A stretch of DNA of 9,694 nucleotides. It comes from Rhodococcus sp. (in: high G+C Gram-positive bacteria) (GTDB lineage: Bacteria; Actinomycetota; Actinomycetes; Mycobacteriales; Mycobacteriaceae). Below, in pieces: positions 1 through 5,912 of this stretch. The stretch spans positions 1 through 9,694 of the forward strand of contig JAAYXN010000092.1 in the NCBI GenBank assembly GCA_012515885.1, in the 5' to 3' direction. Position 1 is the first letter of the stretch, and the number at the start of each line of letters is the position of its first letter. A program made the position numbers and the translations under genes. Below the pieces are notes generated by a model, which worked only from the letters and a program-made list of their open reading frames with translations, was not told where the DNA came from and did not search any database.

Positions 1-2
1 GC

Positions 3-773
3 CCCAGCGGTGGTGGACGTCCAGACCAGGAACGCGGTGGATTTGACCGTCGCGATGGTGGACGTGGCGGCGACCGTCGACACCCAGATCGTCAGGCTGC
101 ACGCCCCGACGAACCCGATCTGCCCGATGACGTCGAAGCCGGTGATCTCGACAATGCCGTGCGTCGTGACCTCTTGAGCTTGGACAAGCGCAACGCAGAA
201 ACCGTCGCTCGCCATCTGGTGATGGCAAGCCGACTCCTTGAAGACGACCCACGTCTGGCCTTGGCGCACGCACGCGCCGCTCGTCAGCGGGCAGGCCGCA
301 TCGCAGTGGTGCGTGAAACCGCAGGCGTCACTGCGTATCACGCTGGCGAATGGGCGGAAGCGCTCTCTGAACTGCGTGCAGCTCGCCGTATGGCTGGCGG
401 CCCCGGACTTCTCGGCGTGATGGCCGACGCGGAACGCGGACTTGGACGTCCCGAAAAGGCGATCGAACTGGGCCGCAGCGAAGAAGCCGCGAAGCTCACC
501 GGTGATGAAGCGTCGGAACTTCGTATTGTCGTTGCCGGTGCCCGCATGGACCTTGGCCAGTTCGACCAAGCCGTCGTGACGCTGCAAACCTCCGATCTGG
601 ATCCGGCTCGCACCGGACCTGCCGCGGCACGTCTGTTCTACGCCTATGCGGACGCACTGGTTGCGGCTGGACGAGTTCAGGACGGCTTGACCTGGTTCCT
701 CAACGCGGCTGCCGCCGACCTTGATGGCGATACGGATGCTGAAGAGCGGGTCGCCGAGCTGACTGGCGAGTAA
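3..773 (+). CDS. TPR-like helical repeat protein with Arg/Gly-rich N-terminus (5' partial)
   Basis: The reading frame is open to the left edge, so the gene starts outside the window; the GTG at 159 is internal, because the 52 codons before it continue the frame. Those codons encode a low-complexity segment rich in Gly, Arg and Asp (patches such as ERGGFDRRDGGRGGDRR), then an acidic linker (DEPDLPDDVEAGDLD). From about visible residue 55 the protein is all-helical and Ala/Leu/Arg-rich, with helix pairs like those of TPR proteins (DPRLALAHARAARQRAG, AEALSELRAARRM, ARLFYAYADALVAAGR). It resembles the M. tuberculosis Rv1691-type protein that precedes the HAD phosphatase in the same order. TPR folds usually mediate protein-protein contacts; no catalytic motif is visible and the partner is unknown. 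The stop is TAA at 771-773. Family assignment is good; biochemical role unknown. Confidence 0.85.
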   Translation, partial: PSGGGRPDQERGGFDRRDGGRGGDRRHPDRQAARPDEPDLPDDVEAGDLDNAVRRDLLSLDKRNAETVARHLVMASRLLEDDPRLALAHARAARQRAGRIAVVRETAGVTAYHAGEWAEALSELRAARRMAGGPGLLGVMADAERGLGRPEKAIELGRSEEAAKLTGDEASELRIVVAGARMDLGQFDQAVVTLQTSDLDPARTGPAAARLFYAYADALVAAGRVQDGLTWFLNAAAADLDGDTDAEERVAELTGE

Positions 774-810
774 ATACGCTGTCGCTGACTGGCGAGTACT
801 GCGCTGTGGC
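758..810 (+). repeat. Imperfect 26-bp tandem duplication spanning a stop codon
   Basis: A 15-bp identical block (gctgactggcgagta) occurs at 758-772 and again at 784-798, a period of 26 bases. With a one-base gap the similarity continues into gcgctgtg-like sequence after each copy. The first copy contains the last codons and TAA stop of the TPR gene; the second lies in the spacer before the HAD gene. It looks like a small local duplication that lengthened the spacer. Confidence 0.7.
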
Positions 811-830
811 CAACGGGTGCAGCGCGCTGT

Positions 831-837
831 GAAGGAG
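831..837 (+). promoter_or_regulatory. Ribosome binding site fixing the HAD phosphatase start
   Basis: GAAGGAG lies 8 bases before the ATG at 846. An in-frame GTG at 837 would begin inside this Shine-Dalgarno sequence, so the ATG is the better start. Confidence 0.75.
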
Positions 838-845
838 TGCTGACG

Positions 846-1892
846 ATGTCGTCAGATATTGCACCGTCCGGTTCTGCACTGTCAGATTCTGGGCCGCTGT
901 ATTCGGCGTATGACGAGTTGCTGCTTGACCTCGACGGCACGCTGTACCGCGGGCCGGATGCGATACCGGGTGCTGTCGCCGCTTTGGCGGATCTGCCCAC
1001 TCGTCTGCTGTACGTGACCAACAACGCCAGTCGCAGCCCCCGCGACGTCGCGGAGCACTTGACGGAGTTGGGGTTTGCGGCGTCCGATTCGGATGTCGTG
1101 ACCAGCGCGCAAGCGGCTGCACGTCTGCTAGCTCAGCGTTTTTCCGCGGGTGCGATTGTTCTGGTCGTGGGTGCGCAGGCGCTGGTCGATGAGGTTGCGG
1201 CGGTGGGGCTGGTTCCAGTCCGCGAGTTCGATGCGGAGAGGCCGCCGGTTGCCGCCGTCCACGGGCATTCGCCGGATACCGGTTGGCGCCTACTTGCGGA
1301 GGAGACTCTCGCAATCCGGGCAGACGCCTGGTGGGTGGCAACCAACATCGATTCGACGTTGCCTACCGAGCGCGGCTTGGTGTTGGGCAATGGATCGATG
1401 GTCGCGGCAGTACGTCACGCGACGGGCGCGGAGCCAGTGGTGGCGGGAAAACCAGCGCGTCCACTGATGCTTGATGCTCAAGAACGCAACGGCGCGCAGC
1501 GGCCGTTGGTCGTCGGCGACCGCCTCGATACGGATATCGAAGGCGCCAACGCTGTCGGTTTCGATTCGCTGTTGGTGCTCACGGGTGTCAGCACTCCGGC
1601 CGATGTTCTGCGCGCGGTCCCTGAGCAGCGACCGACCTTTATAGCGGACGAATTGGCCGCTTTGCGCAGCCCCGCGGCGCAGTGTCGCGTTCTCGCGCCT
1701 GACGTGAACTCAGCGCATCCGATGTCCTATGACAGCGGCGTGCTGACTGTTGGTACTGCTGTCGATGGCCGTGTCGATCATGCTCGGCTGGTCCGCGATG
1801 TTGCCGTTGTAGCGTGGCAGCATTCAGAGTTTGAGCGGGTGACCTCGAATGACCCCGAGGTCGCGGACATCCTTTCCCGGTGGAAACTCTGA
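846..1892 (+). CDS. HAD-superfamily (subclass IIA, NagD-like) phosphatase, probable glycerol-3-phosphate phosphatase
   Basis: A 348-residue cytoplasmic hydrolase with the full HAD catalytic set: motif I DLDGT with nucleophile D28 and general acid D30, motif II Thr at T58 in VTNNAS, motif III Lys K202 in GKPARP, and motif IV acidic residues in GDRLDTD (D225, D230). TNNAS, VTSAQ and GDRLDTDIEGANA are typical of subclass IIA, whose cap domain sits between motifs II and III. The neighbourhood and sequence match M. tuberculosis Rv1692, reported to dephosphorylate glycerol 3-phosphate during phospholipid recycling; substrate here is inferred from that. The last 70 or so residues, after ADELAAL (268-273), lie outside the HAD fold; in the M. 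tuberculosis protein this part is described as GNAT-like. The start at 846 follows a strong ribosome binding site. A NagD-type sugar phosphatase or a 4-nitrophenylphosphatase-like enzyme is the alternative. Confidence 0.9.
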   Translation: MSSDIAPSGSALSDSGPLYSAYDELLLDLDGTLYRGPDAIPGAVAALADLPTRLLYVTNNASRSPRDVAEHLTELGFAASDSDVVTSAQAAARLLAQRFSAGAIVLVVGAQALVDEVAAVGLVPVREFDAERPPVAAVHGHSPDTGWRLLAEETLAIRADAWWVATNIDSTLPTERGLVLGNGSMVAAVRHATGAEPVVAGKPARPLMLDAQERNGAQRPLVVGDRLDTDIEGANAVGFDSLLVLTGVSTPADVLRAVPEQRPTFIADELAALRSPAAQCRVLAPDVNSAHPMSYDSGVLTVGTAVDGRVDHARLVRDVAVVAWQHSEFERVTSNDPEVADILSRWKL

Positions 1893-1965
1893 GCGGGATC
1901 TTCCCGCGCCACAGGACCCGTAATTCTGATGGTCCCGACACTGTCAGAAACCGGTATCACGGTGT

Positions 1966-1994
1966 GTGCGCGCACGTCGGTGATCGACTAGCGT
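1966..1994 (+). promoter_or_regulatory. Possible leaderless promoter before the small gene / tlyA / nadK / recN run
   Basis: A -10-like TAGCGT (1989-1994) ends five bases before the ATG at 2000 and eight before the ATG at 2003. No Shine-Dalgarno sequence precedes either ATG, which suggests a leaderless transcript, common in this order. The region where a -35 would sit is occupied by a perfect 10-bp palindrome, gtgcgcgcac (1966-1975), not by a recognisable -35. The rest of the 107-base gap from 1893 holds a short hairpin just after the HAD stop (gcggga/tcccgc, 1893-1907, no T-run) and an inverted repeat ttctga/tcagaa (1924-1949). Confidence 0.35.
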
Positions 1995-1999
1995 TGTCG

Positions 2000-2227
2000 A
2001 TGATGAACAGCCATATTCCACGGCCCGGGCAGCACCTGCCTGGTCCGCCGTCCACCATTGACCCCGCCGAGATCCACGCGCGTGTGGGTGAACTCCTGGA
2101 TGAGTTGGCGCCGGTTACTGAGATGGCAGCAGGTGCAAGCGCCGAGGTGCTGTCGGGAAACGCTCAGCTGCTTGAACAGGCGCATGACGTTCTCGTTCAG
2201 GCTCTGGCGTCAGTAGACAAGAGCTGA
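2000..2227 (+). CDS. Small conserved actinobacterial protein (Rv1693-like), function unknown
   Basis: A 75-residue protein (74 if the second of two adjacent ATGs is used). The frame stays open back to 1880, but the part before 2000 encodes an Arg-rich sequence overlapping the HAD gene end and looks non-coding, so I start at the ATG pair. The first 20 residues are Pro/His-rich (MMNSHIPRPGQHLPGPPS); the rest is an amphipathic helical region ending LLEQAHDVLVQALASVDKS. This tail, and the position just before tlyA, match the small protein found there in mycobacteria and relatives. No transmembrane segment, cysteine pair or catalytic motif is visible. Its stop is two bases before the tlyA start, so translational coupling is likely. 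Real gene likely; function unknown. Confidence 0.75.
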   Translation: MMNSHIPRPGQHLPGPPSTIDPAEIHARVGELLDELAPVTEMAAGASAEVLSGNAQLLEQAHDVLVQALASVDKS

Positions 2228-2229
2228 GG

Positions 2230-3069
2230 GTGGCACGTCGAGCACGCGTGGACGCTGAACTCGTTCGTCGAGGTTTGGCCAGGTCCCGCGATCATGCGCA
2301 GGAATTGATTTCCGCTGGCCGGGTGCTGATTGCAGGCGCACCAGCTACCAAGCCGGCGACGGCGGTAGAAGCAGGTACGCCGCTGCGCGTCGTTGATGTG
2401 CCAGACGAAGTGTCCTGGGCGTCGCGAGGTGCGAAAAAGCTGTTGGGTGCGCTCAAAGCATTTGAACCGCAGGGGTTGACTGTTGCTGGACGTCGGTGCC
2501 TCGATGCCGGTGCATCTACTGGCGGATTCACCGATGTGCTGCTGCAACGCGAAGCTCGCGAAGTGGTGGCCGTCGATGTTGGATATGGCCAGTTGATTTG
2601 GCGGTTGCAGTCCGATGAGCGGGTCAAGGTGTTTGACCGCACCAACGTGCGCACCCTCGACGCGGAGGCTATCGGCGGTCCGGTCGACCTGGTCGTCGCG
2701 GACCTGTCGTTCATTTCGCTCAAGCTGGTGTTACCGGCCTTCGTTGCCTGTGCTTCGCCGGGCGCGGACCTGATTCCCATGATCAAGCCACAGTTCGAGG
2801 TGGGTAAGGATCGTGTGGGCAGCGGGGGCGTCGTGCGGGATCCGCAGCTACGAGCCGAGGCCGTCCTCGATGTAGCGCGGGAAGCACAGGCAGCGGGACT
2901 CCATACACTGGGCGTCGTGGCTAGTCCCCTTCCCGGACCGGCTGGAAACGTCGAATACTTCTTGTGGTTGCGGGCCGGAGAGGCTGGGGCCGATAAGAGC
3001 GCAGCGCAGGAGCGTTCCGAATCGCTAGAGGAGCTCGTGCAGGTGGCGGTACAGGAAGGCCCACAGTGA
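2230..3069 (+). CDS. tlyA: TlyA-type 16S/23S rRNA 2'-O-methyltransferase
   Basis: A 279-residue protein nearly colinear with M. tuberculosis TlyA. An N-terminal S4 RNA-binding domain (about 1-58, ARRARVDAELVRRGLARSR) is followed by an FtsJ-like Rossmann methyltransferase domain (about 65-250). The SAM-binding stretch is CLDAGASTGGFTDVLL (90-105). The K-D-K-E tetrad of this family can be placed at K70, D158, K186 and E242 (SRGAKKL, VADLSF, IKPQFE, NVEYF). In mycobacteria the enzyme methylates C1409 of 16S and C1920 of 23S rRNA, and its loss gives capreomycin resistance. The linker between domains reads VSWA (61-64) where M. tuberculosis has RAWV. The start is GTG, matching the conserved MARRARVDAELVRRG N-terminus; only a weak AAGAG serves as ribosome binding site, suggesting coupling to the gene before it. 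A haemolysin annotation is historical. Confidence 0.95.
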   Translation: MARRARVDAELVRRGLARSRDHAQELISAGRVLIAGAPATKPATAVEAGTPLRVVDVPDEVSWASRGAKKLLGALKAFEPQGLTVAGRRCLDAGASTGGFTDVLLQREAREVVAVDVGYGQLIWRLQSDERVKVFDRTNVRTLDAEAIGGPVDLVVADLSFISLKLVLPAFVACASPGADLIPMIKPQFEVGKDRVGSGGVVRDPQLRAEAVLDVAREAQAAGLHTLGVVASPLPGPAGNVEYFLWLRAGEAGADKSAAQERSESLEELVQVAVQEGPQ

Positions 3070-4034
3070 GCGGGCCGCAGGCGAGAGGGCAACAGGTGGC
3101 TGACGCTGACTTCGATAGTGAGCAGCGGTGGATACTCCTTGTCGCTCACCCCGCGCATCGGGCTCTCGAATCCACCGTTGAGCGCGTGGGAAAGATCTTT
3201 TCTGAAGCAGGAATTGGGCTGCGCGTTCTCGTCGACGAACTTGACTCCCTGGGCCTATCTGATTCCAAACGTCAGTACGCGGGCGTGGACGTCCTGGCCG
3301 TCGAGTCGGGGCCGGATGCGGCGGCGGGCTGCGAAATGGTGCTGGTACTCGGTGGCGATGGAACCTTCCTGCGTGCCGCGGAACTTGCCAAAGCGGCGTC
3401 AGTGCCTGTCCTCGGAATTAACTTGGGCCGCATAGGTTTTCTCGCAGAAGCCGAAGCGGAGCACCTCGACGAGGCGCTCGGCCAGGTAGTGCGCCGGGAA
3501 TATCGTATTGAACATCGCATGACTGTTGACGTGCTTATTCGCGTGGACGATCAGGTTGTCGAGCGCAGCTGGGCGCTCAACGAAGCGAGCATTGAGAACC
3601 GTTCACGGCTCGGTGTTCTTGAGGTCGTCCTCGAAGTCGACGGACGACCCGTCTCAACCTTCGGCTGTGACGGCGTTCTGGTTGCGACACCGACCGGATC
3701 GACGGCCTACGCTTTTTCTGCTGGCGGCCCTGTTGTGTGGCCGGAACTTGAAGCGCTGCTGGTGGTTCCGAGCAACGCACACGCACTATTCGCGCGGCCA
3801 CTAGTGACCAGCCCGGAGTCGATTATCGCCGTCGAAACACTGGCAGGAAGTCACGATGGACTCGTGATGTGCGACGGACGACGGACCTTGCAGTTGCCGG
3901 CAGGCGGGCGCGTTGAGGTCGTGCGGGGACGCGAGCCCCTGGAATGGGTGCGGCTGGACTCGGCGCCTTTCACAGATCGGTTGGTGCGCAAGTTTGAACT
4001 GCCGGTAACCGGTTGGCGGGGACGGAGGGACTAG
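3066..4034 (+). CDS. nadK: NAD kinase
   Basis: A 322-residue cytoplasmic enzyme (also called ppnK) that phosphorylates NAD to NADP using ATP or polyphosphate; the only route to NADP in most bacteria. Diagnostic motifs are the GGDGT box at 96-100 (LVLGGDGTFLRAAE, with D98 the catalytic Asp), GINLGRIGFLAE (117-128), the NE pair N172-E173 in WALNEASIE, and ATPTGSTAYAFSAGGP (207-222). The C-terminus DSAPFTDRLVRKF...LPVTGWRG is typical of the mycobacterial enzyme. The GTG start overlaps the tlyA stop as GTGA, with AGGAAGG at 3053-3059 as ribosome binding site. A second in-frame GTG at 3096 has its own GAGAGGG at 3083-3089 and would give a protein 10 residues shorter, so the start is not settled. 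Either fits the family, whose conserved part begins near RWILLVAHP (21-29). Confidence 0.95.
   Translation: MSGPQARGQQVADADFDSEQRWILLVAHPAHRALESTVERVGKIFSEAGIGLRVLVDELDSLGLSDSKRQYAGVDVLAVESGPDAAAGCEMVLVLGGDGTFLRAAELAKAASVPVLGINLGRIGFLAEAEAEHLDEALGQVVRREYRIEHRMTVDVLIRVDDQVVERSWALNEASIENRSRLGVLEVVLEVDGRPVSTFGCDGVLVATPTGSTAYAFSAGGPVVWPELEALLVVPSNAHALFARPLVTSPESIIAVETLAGSHDGLVMCDGRRTLQLPAGGRVEVVRGREPLEWVRLDSAPFTDRLVRKFELPVTGWRGRRD
4024..4029 (+). promoter_or_regulatory. Ribosome binding site fixing the recN start
   Basis: GGAGGG, inside the last codons of the NAD kinase gene, lies 7 bases before the ATG at 4037. This favours 4037 over an upstream in-frame start at 4013, which would add eight non-conserved residues (MAGTEGLG). 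Confidence 0.7.
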
Positions 4035-4036
4035 GC

Positions 4037-5806
4037 ATGCTTGAAGAGATCCGAATCGACAACCTCGGCGTGATCTCCGAGGCAGCTGCTCAGTTTCATG
4101 AAGGCTTGACCGTGCTGACCGGTGAAACCGGTGCGGGCAAGACGATGATCGTCACCAGTTTGCACCTGCTTAGCGGTGCGCGGGCCGACGCCGGCCGGGT
4201 TCGGCTCGGTGCGAACAGAGCCGTGGTGGAAGGCCGATTTTCCACCGAAGGTGCGTCGGCGCGCGTCGTCGACGAAGTGCAGGGCCTTCTCGACTCGTCA
4301 GGCGCGGAGCGCGACGAGGACGACAGCATCATCGCGGTCCGTACTGTCGGCGCTGACGGACGTTCCCGGGCGCACCTTGGTGGCCGCGGAGTTCCTGCAG
4401 GCACACTGTCGGAATTTACCGGCTCTCTATTAACAGTGCATGGCCAAAACGATCAGTTGCGGTTGCAGCGTCCTGGTGAACAATTGGGCGCGTTGGATCG
4501 CTTCGGCGACAAGACTATTGCTCCGCTGCTCGCCAAATACCGCAAGCATCGCAACGAATGGAACAGTGCGCGTACCGAACTTGCTGAGCGCACAAGCCGT
4601 GCCCGCGAACTCGCGCAAGAAGCCGATCAACTGACGTTCTCTCTGGAAGAGATTGACCGGATCGCGCCGCAGCCGGGTGAAGACGAAGCGATCGTGGCGG
4701 ATGTGCGTCGGCTCAGTGACTTGGATTCGCTGCGCGCCGCCGCGGAAGAAGCGAAGACCGCCCTCAGCGGTAGCGACGAGATGGATGACGCATCCGAATC
4801 AGGGGCACTGGAACTTCTGTCGCAAGCACGCAGCCGTCTCGAAGCGTCCACGGACCGCGAACTGGAGATCCTGGGCCCGCGGCTAGGCGAAGCGATCACG
4901 GTAGTCACCGACGTCGCCACTGATTTGGCGCGTTACCTCGGGGAACTGCCCGCAGAGCCGGACGCACTGGAATCGCTACTGTCGCGTCAGGCCGAACTGC
5001 GAACCCTCACACGTAAATATGCTGCGGACGTCAACGGAGTGCTCGACTGGGCTCAGCAAGCACGCGAGCGTCTGCAGTACTTGGATGTCTCCAGTGATGC
5101 GCTCAGTGAATTGTCGCGCAAGGTCGAAGAATCGGCGGCCGCCACCGCGCAGATGGCCGTCAAGCTCAGCGAAGCCAGGCGCAAAGCGGCCGCACGTCTG
5201 TCTAAAGCGGTCAGCGCGGAATTGGCAGGACTGGCAATGGGACGGGCGCAGCTTGAGGTTGCTGTCAGCACGCGCCTTGCAGGGCCACAGGATTCGGCTC
5301 CGCTAGAAGTACTCGGTGAGGTTGTGCACGCGGGATCGACCGGTGTGGATGAGGTTGAGTTCCGGTTGTCCGCGCACAGCGGGGCGCAGGCGCTACCGAT
5401 CGGTAAAAGCGCGTCCGGTGGTGAGCTGTCGCGCGTGATGCTAGCGCTCGAAGTGGTTCTTGCTGGTCCGGACTCGGGCGCAACGATGGTGTTCGATGAG
5501 GTCGACGCGGGAGTCGGTGGCCGCGCCGCCGTGGAAATCGGAAAGCGGCTGGCCCGGTTGGCCCGTACCCATCAGGTGATCGTCGTAACGCACTTGCCGC
5601 AGGTCGCAGCGTTCGCGGACACGCATCTGGTGGTGGATAAGTCGGACGCGTACGGCGTCGTCAGCAGCGGTGTACGAACGCTGTCCGACGACCAGCGTGT
5701 GGTCGAACTCGCTCGGATGCTGGCAGGTCTCGATGACACTGAAACGGGTCGAGCGCACGCCGAGGAACTTCTGGCGACAGCCAACGCTGAACGCGCAGTC
5801 ACCTAG
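4037..5806 (+). CDS. recN: DNA repair protein RecN (SMC-like ATPase)
   Basis: A 589-residue SMC-family ATPase that acts early in recombinational repair of double-strand breaks by binding and bridging DNA ends. The N-terminal half of the ATPase has Walker A GETGAGKT (29-36) and the Q-loop region VHGQNDQLRL (from 134). A long, charged, Glu/Ala/Arg-rich coiled-coil arm follows (roughly 155-370), broken near the middle as expected for a folded-back hairpin. The C-terminal half has the ABC signature SASGGELSR (458-466), Walker B with catalytic Glu (MVFDEVDAGVGG, 484-495; E488) and the H-loop region VVTHLPQVAAFADTH. Length is normal and the gene is intact. It starts two bases after the NAD kinase stop, so the two are probably co-transcribed. 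I see no SOS (LexA) box directly before it, as expected for an internal operon gene. Confidence 0.95.
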   Translation: MLEEIRIDNLGVISEAAAQFHEGLTVLTGETGAGKTMIVTSLHLLSGARADAGRVRLGANRAVVEGRFSTEGASARVVDEVQGLLDSSGAERDEDDSIIAVRTVGADGRSRAHLGGRGVPAGTLSEFTGSLLTVHGQNDQLRLQRPGEQLGALDRFGDKTIAPLLAKYRKHRNEWNSARTELAERTSRARELAQEADQLTFSLEEIDRIAPQPGEDEAIVADVRRLSDLDSLRAAAEEAKTALSGSDEMDDASESGALELLSQARSRLEASTDRELEILGPRLGEAITVVTDVATDLARYLGELPAEPDALESLLSRQAELRTLTRKYAADVNGVLDWAQQARERLQYLDVSSDALSELSRKVEESAAATAQMAVKLSEARRKAAARLSKAVSAELAGLAMGRAQLEVAVSTRLAGPQDSAPLEVLGEVVHAGSTGVDEVEFRLSAHSGAQALPIGKSASGGELSRVMLALEVVLAGPDSGATMVFDEVDAGVGGRAAVEIGKRLARLARTHQVIVVTHLPQVAAFADTHLVVDKSDAYGVVSSGVRTLSDDQRVVELARMLAGLDDTETGRAHAEELLATANAERAVT

Positions 5807-5873
5807 GAACACAATTTCCCCGGTACCGCCCATAGCAAATACCGACTTCATGTGATAAATGGTTCGGCGCGCC

Positions 5874-5905
5874 TACCGTTGACGGACGGCAAACGGGGTA
5901 ATCAT
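5874..5905 (+). promoter_or_regulatory. Candidate promoter(s) for steA-steB
   Basis: The 106-base gap after recN is comparatively AT-rich. A good -35 (TTGACG, 5879-5884) sits 34 bases before the steA ATG, with a moderate -10 (AATCAT, 5900-5905) after a short 15-base spacer. This arrangement would start transcription at or near the ATG at 5913, which has no Shine-Dalgarno sequence. An alternative -10 is TACCGT (5874-5879), giving a leader of about 27 bases. The two overlap and I cannot choose. No terminator with a T-run is visible after recN, so read-through is also possible. Confidence 0.35.
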
Positions 5906-5912
5906 CGAATAC

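Noticed and set aside
820..829. Palindrome cagcgcgctg before the HAD gene
   Set aside because: A perfect 10-bp palindrome of alternating GC is expected often by chance in GC-rich DNA, and no promoter signal is clear around it.
700..1341. 213-codon open frame on the minus strand over the HAD gene
   Set aside because: Pro/Arg/Ala-rich, low-complexity translation typical of antisense frames in GC-rich coding DNA; the + strand HAD motifs are complete.
1880..1999. Longer N-terminus for the small gene, starting inside the HAD gene
   Set aside because: The extra 40 residues are Arg/His-rich and non-conserved in appearance, and the stretch holds dyads and a promoter-like sequence; the ATG pair at 2000 is a better start.
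2292..3158. 288-codon open frame on the minus strand over tlyA
   Set aside because: Ser/Thr/Arg-rich translation with no recognisable domain, lying opposite a fully conserved tlyA.
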